DNA of 64,000 nucleotides from an uncultured Blautia sp. (lineage in GTDB: Bacteria; Bacillota; Clostridia; Lachnospirales; Lachnospiraceae), in the NCBI GenBank assembly GCA_934373235.1, contig CAKROW010000008.1, positions 1 through 64,000 of the forward strand, in the 5' to 3' direction. The position numbers and the translations under genes are program-made. The notes beneath the pieces are model-generated. The model was not told where the DNA came from and did not search any database. It saw only the letters and a list, made by a program, of their open reading frames with translations. Position 1 is the first letter of the stretch; each line of letters begins with the position of its first letter. Of this stretch, positions 42,905-52,872 are shown piece after piece.

Positions 42905-45168
42905 AAGCGTCCTTTCTCCCCGATGGCGCCCTCTTCCTGTTCTGCCAGCTCCCTGATCCTCAGATCCAGGGAACTGTAGCGTTTCTGCTGTGTCTCATTG
43001 CGGATCATCTCTGCAAAGGTTCCCTCACTGCCTACCACAGTTACACATTTTCGCGCCCTGGTAACGGCGGTGTAGAGAAGATTCCTGTTCATCAGCATCC
43101 TGGGACCTGACAGGATAGGCAGGATCACCGCAGGATACTCTGATCCCTGGGACTTATGTATGGTGACTGCATAGGCAAGCTCCAGTTCTTCCAGTTGCTT
43201 AAAGGAGTATTCCGCATGTCTTCCATCCTCAAATTCCACAGAAGCTGTCTCTGCAAAATCATTGATCTCCTTAAGGATTCCTGTATCTCCGTTAAATACT
43301 CCCACACCCTTGTCCACAGGTATGTTGTATTTTCCAAGGATCTCCCACTCCAACTGGTAATTGTTCCGGATCTGCATTACCTTATCGCCCTCCCGGAAAA
43401 GCTTCTGCCCGATCTCTTTCTCCTTTTTGGAGGTATCCGGCGGGTTCAGATATCTCTGCAGGATCTGATTCATGCGTTCCACTCCCAGAAGCCCCTTACG
43501 CATGGGAGTCAGCACCTGGATCTCGTTCCGTGCAGCATCAACATATTTGGGAAGCTTCTCCTGGATCAGCGCGATCACTACACGTATGATGACATCTGCA
43601 TCATATCTTTTAAGGAAAAAGAAATCCCGGCTCTTGTTATTGATAGCCACCTGTTCTCCCCTGTTGATCTTGTGGGCGTTGACCACAATGTCACTCTCCG
43701 ATGCCTGGCGAAAGATCTTGGTAAGCTCTACTACCGGAAAACAGCCGCTGTGAATAATATCACGCAGCACATTTCCGGGGCCTACGCTTGGAAGCTGGTT
43801 CTCATCCCCCACCAGGATCAGCCTGGTTCCTGCTGTTATCGCAAGAAGCAGTGAATGCATCAGAGCAATATCCACCATGGACATCTCATCAATTATGATC
43901 ACATCTGCCTCAAGAGGATTCTCCGCATTTCTGTCAAAATGCACTGCCCTGCCTTCCTGCTCCCCCTCCGGCATGCCATTGAGTTCCAGAAGACGGTGTA
44001 TGGTCTGTGCCTCGTATCCCGTAGTCTCTGTCATTCTCTTGGCTGCTCTTCCTGTAGGCGCAGCCAGTCTCAGCTCCAGCCCTTCCTCCTCAAAATAGCG
44101 GATAATGGCATTGATAGTGGTTGTTTTTCCGGTTCCCGGACCTCCGGTAAGGATAAAAAGTCCGTGTTGTGCAGCTTCTGCCACTGCCTTCTTCTGCATT
44201 TCATCAAGGACTGTACCTGTCTCCTTCTCAATCCTCAGAATCCTGCGTTCCATTTCCTTCTGGTTCTCCGGACAGAGAATATTCAGTTCACATAACATTC
44301 TGGCAGAATTCAGCTCCAGGTAATAAAAACGTGTGGGATAGACAACCGCTCCGTCCTCTGTCTCCCGAACCACCAGCTTTCTGTCCACCACCATATCCAT
44401 GAGATGTTTCTCCATATAAGAGGGATCTACTCCCAGAAGTGAGGAAGCCCTGGCAAACAGCTCCTCTTCCGGCAGATATGTATGGCCTTCCCCTGAAGCC
44501 TGCAATAGAGTATACAACATCCCGCTGCGGATTCTGTAATCTGAATCTGTATGGATCCCGATCCTGGATGCGATCTCATCTGCAATCTTAAATCCCACCC
44601 CGCTTATGTCCTCCGCAAGACGATAAGGATTTTCCTGAAGTACACTGTACACAGACTGTCCGTATTTCTGATAGATTTTTGCACCCAGATTCAGGGAAAT
44701 GCCATACTTCTGCAAAAAGATCATAGCTTTACGCATATCTGCCTTCTCGGCCATCTGCGCTGCGATTTCCCTTGCTTTTTTCTCACTGATACCCTTGATT
44801 TCCGCAAGCCGTTCCGGTTCCTCCTCCACGATATGCATGGTATCCTCCCCGAATCTGCGTACGATCCTGGCAGCAAGTGCCGCTCCGATGCCCTTGATCG
44901 CCCCGGATCCCAGATAACGTTCCATCGCCATGGTATCCTCCGGCATCTTCTCCGTACAGGTTGAAATCTGAAACTGTTTCCCGTATACAGGATGCTTGAT
45001 ATAATCTCCTGTTGCCTCGATCATGGCTCCTTCTGTCACCACGGAAAGAGTCCCTACGCAGGTCAGATCCTTATTTTCTTCTGTTGTATGCAAAACCATG
45101 ACTGTATATCCATTGTCATTATTCCTGAATATCACATGGTCTATATATCCTGTAACTGTCTCGCTCAT
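42901..45168 (-). CDS. recD2: RecD2-family 5'-3' DNA helicase
   Basis: A 755-residue SF1B helicase not associated with RecBC. An N-terminal OB-like and helix-hairpin-helix region (GIGAALAARIVRRFG) precedes the helicase core, with Walker A LTGGPGTGKTTT near 345, Walker B IIIDEMSMVD, GDENQLPSVGPGNVL, and motif VI TRARKCVTVVG. The C-terminal AYAVTIHKSQGSEYP box is typical of RecD. It acts in DNA repair and fork processing. The length matches the family. Confidence 0.96.
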   Translation of the reverse strand: MSETVTGYIDHVIFRNNDNGYTVMVLHTTEENKDLTCVGTLSVVTEGAMIEATGDYIKHPVYGKQFQISTCTEKMPEDTMAMERYLGSGAIKGIGAALAARIVRRFGEDTMHIVEEEPERLAEIKGISEKKAREIAAQMAEKADMRKAMIFLQKYGISLNLGAKIYQKYGQSVYSVLQENPYRLAEDISGVGFKIADEIASRIGIHTDSDYRIRSGMLYTLLQASGEGHTYLPEEELFARASSLLGVDPSYMEKHLMDMVVDRKLVVRETEDGAVVYPTRFYYLELNSARMLCELNILCPENQKEMERRILRIEKETGTVLDEMQKKAVAEAAQHGLFILTGGPGTGKTTTINAIIRYFEEEGLELRLAAPTGRAAKRMTETTGYEAQTIHRLLELNGMPEGEQEGRAVHFDRNAENPLEADVIIIDEMSMVDIALMHSLLLAITAGTRLILVGDENQLPSVGPGNVLRDIIHSGCFPVVELTKIFRQASESDIVVNAHKINRGEQVAINNKSRDFFFLKRYDADVIIRVVIALIQEKLPKYVDAARNEIQVLTPMRKGLLGVERMNQILQRYLNPPDTSKKEKEIGQKLFREGDKVMQIRNNYQLEWEILGKYNIPVDKGVGVFNGDTGILKEINDFAETASVEFEDGRHAEYSFKQLEELELAYAVTIHKSQGSEYPAVILPILSGPRMLMNRNLLYTAVTRARKCVTVVGSEGTFAEMIRNETQQKRYSSLDLRIRELAEQEEGAIGEKGRF

Positions 45169-45286
45169 TCATTCCTCCTGATATAGGCAGCTTCCGCAGA
45201 CACAAGCCCCTGTCTACTGCTCAGCATATATTGGAAACCGGCTTCAGTGCTCTGCCTACCCGAAACGCAGGCTGCTTATCTGCGTT

Positions 45287-45315
45287 TACAAAAAGGCACT
45301 GCCGCAACAGTGCCT
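45287..45315 (-). terminator. Intrinsic terminator of mreB
   Basis: On the minus strand AGGCACTG (45315-45308) pairs with CAGTGCCT (45301-45294), followed by TTTTTG, just after the mreB stop. A second hairpin, AAACGCAG/CTGCGTTT (45263-45287), lies beyond it. Confidence 0.8.
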
Positions 45316-45320
45316 GATCT

Positions 45321-46304
45321 TTACATTTTTGACATGATCTCTGCGTATCTTCCGGTTCCTGCCGCCACCACAAGCATAGCATCCTGAACTGTCAGTGTGT
45401 TAACTCCTGTCTTCTGTTCAATGAGAGTGTCCATTCCATGAAGCATCGCGCCGCCTCCTGTAAGAACGATCCCTCTGTCCATAATATCCGCAGCCAGTTC
45501 CGGCGGTGTCTTCTCCAGAACTCCGTGGACTGCGTCCACGATCTGCCCGGTAGCTTCCTTGAGCGCAATGCGGATTTCCTCGGAGGTAAGCGTGGCAACC
45601 TTGGGAAGTCCTGTAATAATGTTACGGCCCTTAACCTCCATGGTACGTGGTTCTGCCTCCTCGCAGGCTGTTCCGATACGGATCTTGATCTCCTCCGCAA
45701 CATCAGACCCGATAAACAGGCTGTGTTTTTCCCTAACATAATTCAGGATCGCCTGATCAAAATTATCTCCTGCAACCTTCACAGAACTGGATACCACTAC
45801 TCCTGCAATGGAGATCACCGCAACGTCAGTAGTACCTGCACCAATATCCACGATCAGATTTCCAAAGGGCTTGGTGATATCAACTCCCGCACCGATAGCT
45901 GCCGCAATAGGCTCCTCCACCAGAAATACCTCCCTGGCTCCGGCCTGGTATGCAGCTTCCTCAACAGCCTTCCTCTCGATTTCCGTGATCCCGCTCGGAA
46001 CACTGATGCTGATCCTGGGCTTTCGGAATGCCCGTCTTCCCATTGCCTGGGCAATAAAGTATTTCAGCATCTTCTCCATAACATTGTAATCTACAATGAC
46101 GCCACGACGTATCGGCCAGATCACTTCCATGTTGGATGACACATTGCCGGTCATCTGTCTGGCTTCCTCTCCAATGGCTCTTATTTTCTCTGTGTCTTTA
46201 TCATAAACCACCACAGACGGCTCTCTGAGAACGATTCCCTTACCTGTGGCAAAAACCAGGGAATTTCTCGTTCCCAGATCAATTCCAATATCCCTTGCCG
46301 GCAT
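45321..46304 (-). CDS. mreB: Rod shape-determining actin-like protein MreB/Mbl
   Basis: A 327-residue actin-fold ATPase that forms filaments under the membrane and guides lateral wall synthesis. Visible motifs: DIGIDLGTRNSLVF (phosphate 1), GAGTTDVAVI (phosphate 2), GIVLTGGGAML (adenosine loop) and VEEPIAAAIGAG. Translation is assigned to ATG 46304 with AGGAGG just upstream; an in-frame GTG eight codons earlier is less likely. mreC/mreD are absent here, so this is probably a stand-alone MreB or Mbl copy. It has its own promoter and a 14-bp palindrome in the leader. Confidence 0.94.
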   Translation of the reverse strand: MPARDIGIDLGTRNSLVFATGKGIVLREPSVVVYDKDTEKIRAIGEEARQMTGNVSSNMEVIWPIRRGVIVDYNVMEKMLKYFIAQAMGRRAFRKPRISISVPSGITEIERKAVEEAAYQAGAREVFLVEEPIAAAIGAGVDITKPFGNLIVDIGAGTTDVAVISIAGVVVSSSVKVAGDNFDQAILNYVREKHSLFIGSDVAEEIKIRIGTACEEAEPRTMEVKGRNIITGLPKVATLTSEEIRIALKEATGQIVDAVHGVLEKTPPELAADIMDRGIVLTGGGAMLHGMDTLIEQKTGVNTLTVQDAMLVVAAGTGRYAEIMSKM

Positions 46305-46412
46305 AACTCCTCCTGCCTGCGCCTTCACACCCTGTCTCAGCGCGGTTTCATAACTGATTCTCTTTGGTCTGCTTGTATATACGCGGGATATCCCGCAGTA
46401 TGCTGGTATTTA

Positions 46413-46440
46413 ATTATATACAAAATTCAGTAAATTGCAA
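46413..46440 (-). promoter_or_regulatory. Sigma-A promoter of mreB
   Basis: TTGCAA (46440-46435), a 16-nt spacer and TATAAT (46418-46413) on the minus strand, with a ~100-nt leader to the mreB start. Confidence 0.7.
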
Positions 46441-46467
46441 CCACCGCATTAGCTGATTCCCGGTGTC

Positions 46468-49377
46468 TTATGCCTCAGAAGTATCAGATGGCTTATCCTG
46501 CTTCAGATATCTGGCCACATATTTACCTGTATAGGATACCGGGCTTGCCGCAACTTCCTCCGGCGTCCCCTTTGCAATGACGGTTCCGCCCTTCTCCCCG
46601 CCTTCAGGCCCTATATCGATAATATAATCTGCAGTCTTGATCACATCCAGATTATGCTCAATAACTACCACTGTGTTTCCACCTTCGGACAGGCGTTTCA
46701 GAATCTCCACAAGCTTGTGTACATCAGCAAAATGCAGACCTGTAGTCGGCTCATCCAGGATATAGATCGTTTTTCCGGTACTGCGCTTGCTTAATTCTGT
46801 GGCAAGCTTGATTCTCTGGGCCTCTCCTCCGGAAAGAGTTGTAGACGGCTGTCCAAGACGGATATAGGAAAGTCCTACATCGTACAGAGTCTCTATCTTT
46901 CTTCTGATGGAAGGAACATTTTCAAAAAATCCAAGTGCCTCCTCCACAGTCATATTCAGCACATCATAGATACTCTTGCCCTTATACTTCACTTCAAGAG
47001 TCTCCCTGTTATAACGTCTGCCCTTGCACACTTCGCAGGGCACATATACATCCGGCAGAAAATGCATCTCAATCTTGATGATGCCGTCGCCGCTGCACGC
47101 CTCACATCTGCCGCCCTTTACATTGAAGCTGAATCTTCCCTTCTTATAGCCTCTGGCCTTGGCATCTGCAGTAGCTGCGAACAGATCTCTGATCTGGTCA
47201 AAAACACCGGTATACGTGGCAGGATTGGATCTTGGCGTTCTTCCGATAGGTGACTGGTCGATATTGATCACTTTGTCAAGCTGATCGATCCCCAGAATAT
47301 CATCATGCTTCCCCGGAATCACCCTGGCTCTGTTCAGATCTCTTGCCAGTCTCTTATACAGGATCTCATTTACCAGGGAGCTCTTTCCTGAACCGGACAC
47401 GCCTGTAACACAGGTCATGATACCCAGTGGGATGTCCACATTAATACGCTTCAGATTATTCTCTGCTGCACCTCTGATTTTCAGAAATCCGGCTGGTTTC
47501 TTCCTGGTCTCAGGTACCGGTATCTTAAGCCTGCCGCTTAAATATGCGCCTGTAACGGATTTCTCACATTTCATCAGATCTTCCGCCGTTCCCATTGCTA
47601 CCAGTTCTCCGCCGTGTTCTCCTGCCCCTGGTCCGATATCAATAACGCAGTCTGCCGCGCGCATGGTATCCTCGTCATGCTCTACAACGATCAGGCTGTT
47701 ACCCAGATCCCGGAGACGCATCAGCGCGCTGAGCAGCTTGTCATTATCTCTCTGGTGAAGTCCGATACTTGGCTCATCCAGAATATAGGCAACTCCCACA
47801 AGACCGGAACCGATCTGCGTAGCCAGACGGATCCTCTGTGCCTCTCCTCCGGAAAGCGTTCCTGTAGCTCTGCCAAGGGACAGATATTCAAGTCCTACCT
47901 CTGCCAGAAATCCCACCCTGGCCCGGATTTCCCTGAGGATCTGCCTGCCGATCAGCTCCTGCTGGCTGGAAAGCTTCATATCTTTAAGAAATTCCACCAG
48001 CCGGTCTACCGGCATATTGGTAACCTCGTAGATATTCTTATCTGCCACAGTCACTGCCAGAGATTCCTTCTTCAGTCTCTGTCCCTTACATGCAGTACAC
48101 GGAGTGATCCGCATAAAACTCTCGTACTCCTGCTTCATGGTATCTGAGCCGGTTTCCCTGTATCTCTGCTCCACATTGCGGATCAGCCCCGGAAAAGCCA
48201 CGTCGTACACGCCCTCTCCCCTCTGTCCCTTATAGTGAACCTTAACAGAATGTCCGCCAGTTCCGTTAATAAGGATATCCCGGACTTCCCCGGGGTAGTC
48301 ACAGAACGGCGTATCCAGATCAAATCCGTACTCTCCAGCCAGAGCATCCAGGATCGCCCTGGAAAAACTTCCCGGAGTCGCACAGGACTGCCAGCCGGTC
48401 ACGGCAATAGCTCCCTCATTGATACTCAGCTTCTTATCCGGTATCATCAGGTCTATGTCAAATTCCATCTTATATCCCAGTCCCAGACACTGGGGGCAGG
48501 CTCCAAATGGATTGTTAAAGGAAAAACTTCTCGGCTCTATCTCATCAATGCTGATCCCGCAGTCCGGGCAGGAAAAACTCTGGCTGAAATTCATGGTATG
48601 TCCGTCCATGGTATCCACCACCAGAAGTCCGTCGGCCAGTTCCAGAACGGTCTCTATGGAATCGGACAGACGCTTCTCGATACCGGGCTTCACGATCAGA
48701 CGGTCTACAACGATCTCAATATTATGTTTGATATTCTTATCCAGACTGATATCCTCAGAAAGCTCATAGAGACTTCCGTCAATCTGAACACGGACATAAC
48801 CGCTGCGCCTTGCCTGATCCAGAAGCCTGGCATGAGTTCCCTTACGTCCTCTCACCACAGGAGCAAGAAGCTGGATCTTCTGACGTTCCGGAAGTCCCAT
48901 GATCTGATCTGTCATCTGGTCTACCGTCTGTTTACTGATCTCCCGTCCGCATTTCGGGCAGTGGGGGATGCCGACTCTGGCGTACAGAAGCCTGAAATAA
49001 TCATAGATCTCTGTCACTGTACCAACTGTGGAACGTGGATTCCTGTTGGTAGACTTCTGATCAATGGAAATAGCAGGAGGAAGTCCCTCGATGCTCTCCA
49101 CATCCGGTTTCTCCATCTGTCCAAGGAACTGTCTCGCATAGGAGGACAGGGATTCCATATATCTTCTCTGGCCTTCTGCATAGATGGTATCAAAAGCCAG
49201 GGATGACTTGCCGGAACCGCTGAGTCCCGTAAGTACTACAAATTCATCTCTTGGAATATCCACGCTGAGATTCTTCAGGTTATTCTCATTGGCTCCGCGT
49301 ATTCTGATAAAACGATTCTTCTCTCTTACTTCTGCTGACATAGCCGCCTCAACTTTCTCTCTGGTTTCCTGTATCAT
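46468..49377 (-). CDS. uvrA: Excinuclease ABC subunit A
   Basis: A 969-residue damage-recognition ATPase of nucleotide excision repair. Two ABC modules are visible: Walker A GLSGSGKSSLAF near 50 and GVSGSGKSSLVN near 655, signatures LSGGEAQRIRLA and LSGGEAQRIKLA, and ILDEP Walker B motifs. Zinc-binding cysteines CPDC/CPQC and CEAC/CEVC are present. The first ATG is used as start, but a second, 12 codons later before SAEVREKNRFIRIRG, is equally possible since neither has a strong ribosome binding site. uvrB is not in the window. It follows hemW by 66 nt. Confidence 0.97.
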   Translation of the reverse strand: MIQETREKVEAAMSAEVREKNRFIRIRGANENNLKNLSVDIPRDEFVVLTGLSGSGKSSLAFDTIYAEGQRRYMESLSSYARQFLGQMEKPDVESIEGLPPAISIDQKSTNRNPRSTVGTVTEIYDYFRLLYARVGIPHCPKCGREISKQTVDQMTDQIMGLPERQKIQLLAPVVRGRKGTHARLLDQARRSGYVRVQIDGSLYELSEDISLDKNIKHNIEIVVDRLIVKPGIEKRLSDSIETVLELADGLLVVDTMDGHTMNFSQSFSCPDCGISIDEIEPRSFSFNNPFGACPQCLGLGYKMEFDIDLMIPDKKLSINEGAIAVTGWQSCATPGSFSRAILDALAGEYGFDLDTPFCDYPGEVRDILINGTGGHSVKVHYKGQRGEGVYDVAFPGLIRNVEQRYRETGSDTMKQEYESFMRITPCTACKGQRLKKESLAVTVADKNIYEVTNMPVDRLVEFLKDMKLSSQQELIGRQILREIRARVGFLAEVGLEYLSLGRATGTLSGGEAQRIRLATQIGSGLVGVAYILDEPSIGLHQRDNDKLLSALMRLRDLGNSLIVVEHDEDTMRAADCVIDIGPGAGEHGGELVAMGTAEDLMKCEKSVTGAYLSGRLKIPVPETRKKPAGFLKIRGAAENNLKRINVDIPLGIMTCVTGVSGSGKSSLVNEILYKRLARDLNRARVIPGKHDDILGIDQLDKVINIDQSPIGRTPRSNPATYTGVFDQIRDLFAATADAKARGYKKGRFSFNVKGGRCEACSGDGIIKIEMHFLPDVYVPCEVCKGRRYNRETLEVKYKGKSIYDVLNMTVEEALGFFENVPSIRRKIETLYDVGLSYIRLGQPSTTLSGGEAQRIKLATELSKRSTGKTIYILDEPTTGLHFADVHKLVEILKRLSEGGNTVVVIEHNLDVIKTADYIIDIGPEGGEKGGTVIAKGTPEEVAASPVSYTGKYVARYLKQDKPSDTSEA

Positions 49378-49442
49378 CCAGGTTTCTATACCTGAAACTT
49401 TGTTTCTTACAGGATATCACCAGAACATCCGTTCGTCAATAC

Positions 49443-50579
49443 TTAAATCAGAAAATCTGCCATCACTGTATTACTTACATGGATCCCTTTTCTTGTAAGG
49501 AAAATCCTGCCGTTTTTTTCCCGTAGAAGTAACAGATCTTTATATTTTTTCAGGACTTTTCCGTAAACTTCTTCAATGTCCCGGTCAAAGCACTGACGGA
49601 ATTTTTCTCTCTCCACTCCATCTGTCATCCGCAGGCCAAGGAACATAAATTCAGCCATCTTGTCCTCTATGGTAAGCTTTTCACTGTTTACCCTTATTTT
49701 ATCCGGTCTGCCACTTTTTATAAGATATTCTTCCATATCTGAGGTATTGGAAAAACGTTCATCTCCGAGAAGTGAAGAAGCGCCAAGCCCAAGCCCAAGA
49801 TAATCTGTCCGCTGCCAGTAGCCTTTATTATGGCGGCAGGCAAACCCCGGCTTTCCATAATTGGATATCTCATACTGGCGGTATCCGTATTCTCCCAGGA
49901 TTGAGACAGTATCCTCATACATCTCATACTCCTGGTCCTCATCCGGAAGATCCAGTTCCATATCCGCAAAAGGAGTTCCTTCCTCAATAATAAGACTGTA
50001 TGCGGAAATGTGCTCCGGACCCAACGCTGCCACTGTACGCAGATTTTCCCTCCAGCCCTCCGGCTTCTGCCCCGGAATGGCAAACATCAGATCCACATTG
50101 ATGTTAGAAAATCCCACTTCCCGTGCATTGCTGTAATTTTCAAGAAATTCCCCCCAGGTGTGTATCCTTCCCAGTTTTTTCAATTCCTGTTCTTTTGGTG
50201 ACTGGAGCCCCATACTCAGCCTGTTCACCCCGTGGCTTCTGTAATCTTTCAGCTTTTTCATGGACAAAGTCCCCGGATTGGCTTCGATTGTGATCTCAGC
50301 GTCCGGGGCCATCATAAACTTTGTCTGTATCTCATCCAGAATCTCACCTGTAAGTCTGCTGTCCGGCACAGAGGGAGTTCCCCCTCCCATAAAAACCGAA
50401 ACTACCGGTCTCCCGGAAAAATCCTCCACATTCCGGATTTCTTTTTTTAATGCCTTAAAATACGCCTGCTGCCGTTCCTCACCGGAGGGACCGGAAAGGA
50501 AATCACAGTAGGCACATTTTTTTACACAGAAGGGGATATGAATATAAATTTCCAGAGGTTCCCTGCTGCTATTCCTCAT
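49443..50579 (-). CDS. hemW: HemW-type radical SAM protein
   Basis: A 378-residue radical SAM protein of the HemW (heme chaperone, formerly HemN-like) family. The cluster motif is CVKKCAYCDF in IYIHIPFCVKKCAYCDF, with MGGGTPSVP, EANPGTL and INVDLMFAIPGQ further on. The ATG at 50579 has AGGAGG nine nt upstream and overlaps the preceding lipoprotein gene by 11 nt; longer in-frame starts lie inside that gene. lepA-hemW is a conserved Firmicutes pair. Confidence 0.93.
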   Translation of the reverse strand: MRNSSREPLEIYIHIPFCVKKCAYCDFLSGPSGEERQQAYFKALKKEIRNVEDFSGRPVVSVFMGGGTPSVPDSRLTGEILDEIQTKFMMAPDAEITIEANPGTLSMKKLKDYRSHGVNRLSMGLQSPKEQELKKLGRIHTWGEFLENYSNAREVGFSNINVDLMFAIPGQKPEGWRENLRTVAALGPEHISAYSLIIEEGTPFADMELDLPDEDQEYEMYEDTVSILGEYGYRQYEISNYGKPGFACRHNKGYWQRTDYLGLGLGASSLLGDERFSNTSDMEEYLIKSGRPDKIRVNSEKLTIEDKMAEFMFLGLRMTDGVEREKFRQCFDRDIEEVYGKVLKKYKDLLLLREKNGRIFLTRKGIHVSNTVMADFLI

Positions 50580-50946
50580 CCTGTCCATCCTCCTGATCTG
50601 CCAGGCTGTAGTCGTCCGAGACATAAGCATCAGAGGAATCGCCTTCACCTGATGACGAATCAGATGTGCCATCACCAGATGCCTCCGGAGCTGCTGTTAC
50701 CGATTCCGGAGCTGTTCCCGGATTCTCCATCAGATATTCATTGACCATAGTCAGGTTTCCATTGACAGTCACAGCATCCGGATCTGTTTCCCGGGGATTT
50801 GGTGTTACTGTGGGTTCAGGAGCTGTACTGATATGGATCACCTTGTCCTCTTTGCTGCTCTTTTTACTTTTTCCACAGCCTGCAAAAAGCCCCGCAGCCA
50901 TCATCACCATACCTGCGGCAAAAAACAGTTTTTTTAATTTTTTCAC
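50569..50946 (-). CDS. Small lipoprotein with Ser/Asp/Glu-rich C-terminus
   Basis: A 125-residue predicted lipoprotein starting at GTG 50946, 10 nt past the lepA stop, with AGGAG seven nt upstream. The signal sequence KKLKKLFFAAGMVMMAAGL leads to a lipobox LFAGC. The mature part begins with a basic patch (KSKKSSK) and continues as a low-complexity Pro/Thr then Ser/Asp/Gly/Glu stretch without a recognisable domain. It sits between lepA and hemW, which are normally adjacent, and overlaps hemW by 11 nt. The function is unknown. Confidence 0.8.
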   Translation of the reverse strand: MKKLKKLFFAAGMVMMAAGLFAGCGKSKKSSKEDKVIHISTAPEPTVTPNPRETDPDAVTVNGNLTMVNEYLMENPGTAPESVTAAPEASGDGTSDSSSGEGDSSDAYVSDDYSLADQEDGQDEE

Positions 50947-50956
50947 AGTATCTCTC

Positions 50957-52765
50957 CTATTTATCATCAAGCTTGAGAACACTCATAAATGCTTTCTGCG
51001 GAATCTCCACGTTGCCTACCTGGCGCATGCGCTTCTTACCTTCCTTCTGTTTCTCAAGAAGCTTCTTCTTACGGGAGATATCACCACCATAGCACTTGGC
51101 AAGTACATCTTTTCGCATTGCTCTTACTGTCTCTCTTGCAATAACCTTGCTTCCGATTGCTGCCTGGATAGGAATCTCAAAAAGCTGACGGGGAATCTCT
51201 TCCTTAAGCTTCTCACACATCTTACGTCCGCGCTCATAAGCTGTATCTGCATGGACGATAAAGGAAAGTGCATCCACCTCTTCTTTATTTACAAGGATAT
51301 CAAGTTTCACAAGTTCACTTCTCTCGTAACCGTCAAGCTCATAATCCAGAGATGCATAACCTCTGGAACGGGATTTCAGCGCGTCAAAGAAATCATAGAT
51401 GATCTCGTTAAGCGGCAGTCTGTATTTCAGAAGGGCACGCGTTTCCTCCATATACTCCATTCCCTCATACTGGCCTCGCCTCTCCTGGCACAGATCCATG
51501 ATAGCCCCGATAAACTCTGTAGTCACCATGATCTCAGCCTTCACCATAGGTTCCTCCATGTACTCGATCTCAGAAGGATCCGGAAGGTTGGTCGGGTTGG
51601 TAAGCTGGATCACCTCACCGTTTGTCTTGTAAACTTTGTAAATAACACTTGGTGCTGTTGTCACAAGATCCAGATTGTACTCTCTCTCCAGACGTTCCTG
51701 GATGATCTCCAGGTGGAGAAGCCCCAGGAATCCGCATCGGAAACCAAAACCAAGTGCAACGGAAGTCTCCGGCTCATAGTAAAGAGAGGCATCATTTAAC
51801 TGCAGCTTCTCCAGAGCATCACGGAGGTCTCCGTATTTGGCGCCATCTGCCGGATAAAGGCCGCAATATACCATAGGATTAACTTTTTTGTAACCCGGAA
51901 GAGCCTCTGCACATGGGTTTTCCGCATTTGTCACTGTATCACCCACACGGGTATCACGTACATTCTTGATGCTGGCTGTAATATATCCTACCATTCCTGC
52001 TGTCAGCTCATCACATGGAATAAACTGGCCTGCACCAAAATATCCTACTTCCACTACCTCGGTGGTAAATCCGGTAGCCATCATATGGATCGGTGTGCCC
52101 TTTTTTACTGTACCATCTATTACCCTGCAAAATACAATAACACCTTTGTACGGATCATATACAGAGTCAAAGATCAGCGCCTTAAGAGGAGCGCTCACAT
52201 CTCCTGCCGGTGCCGGGATCTTATGTACGATTTCCTCAAGCACCTGATCTACATTCAGTCCGGTCTTGGCAGAGATCCTCGGTGCATCCTGGGCTTCCAG
52301 TCCGATCACATCCTCGATCTCATTGATAACCCGCTCCGGCTCTGCACTTGGAAGATCGATCTTGTTAATAACAGGAACCACATCCAGATCATGATCCAGT
52401 GCCATATACACATTGGCAAGGGTCTGAGCCTCGATTCCCTGGGCCGCATCAACCACAAGAATGGCTCCGTCGCAGGCTGCAAGGCTTCTGGAAACCTCAT
52501 AGTTAAAATCGACATGTCCCGGCGTATCGATCAGATTGAAAATATACTCCTCACCGTCCCTGGCCTTATATACAATACGTACTGCCTGGGATTTGATGGT
52601 AATTCCACGCTCTCTCTCAAGGTCCATATTATCAAGAACCTGCGCCTGCATCTCTCTTTCTGTGAGAAGACCTGTCATTTCGATGATACGGTCCGCAAGG
52701 GTTGATTTACCATGATCAATATGGGCGATAATACAAAAATTACGAATCTTACTCTGGTCTATCAT
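50957..52765 (-). CDS. lepA: Elongation factor 4 (LepA)
   Basis: A 602-residue translational GTPase that back-translocates stalled ribosomes. G motifs are plain: AHIDHGKST, RGITI, DTPGHVDF and NKIDLP. The LepA-specific C-terminal domain ends QKEGKKRMRQVGNVEIPQ-like, with the highly conserved KCYGGDISRKKKLL. The length is normal. It lies between spoIIP and the small lipoprotein gene; the lepA-hemW order is common in Firmicutes. Confidence 0.98.
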   Translation of the reverse strand: MIDQSKIRNFCIIAHIDHGKSTLADRIIEMTGLLTEREMQAQVLDNMDLERERGITIKSQAVRIVYKARDGEEYIFNLIDTPGHVDFNYEVSRSLAACDGAILVVDAAQGIEAQTLANVYMALDHDLDVVPVINKIDLPSAEPERVINEIEDVIGLEAQDAPRISAKTGLNVDQVLEEIVHKIPAPAGDVSAPLKALIFDSVYDPYKGVIVFCRVIDGTVKKGTPIHMMATGFTTEVVEVGYFGAGQFIPCDELTAGMVGYITASIKNVRDTRVGDTVTNAENPCAEALPGYKKVNPMVYCGLYPADGAKYGDLRDALEKLQLNDASLYYEPETSVALGFGFRCGFLGLLHLEIIQERLEREYNLDLVTTAPSVIYKVYKTNGEVIQLTNPTNLPDPSEIEYMEEPMVKAEIMVTTEFIGAIMDLCQERRGQYEGMEYMEETRALLKYRLPLNEIIYDFFDALKSRSRGYASLDYELDGYERSELVKLDILVNKEEVDALSFIVHADTAYERGRKMCEKLKEEIPRQLFEIPIQAAIGSKVIARETVRAMRKDVLAKCYGGDISRKKKLLEKQKEGKKRMRQVGNVEIPQKAFMSVLKLDDK

Positions 52766-52872
52766 TCAGGAAATCCTCCTATATTTCTCTTGTTATGTAA
52801 AGCGGACAGTCCCGTTCCGCTTTCCTGTATAATTATGAACATAAAGCGATTGCGTTCATATCATATCATACT

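Noticed and set aside
52799..52823. Hairpin AAAGCGGA/TCCGCTTT between spoIIP and lepA
   Set aside because: No U tract follows and the genes are probably one transcript; too short to call a terminator.
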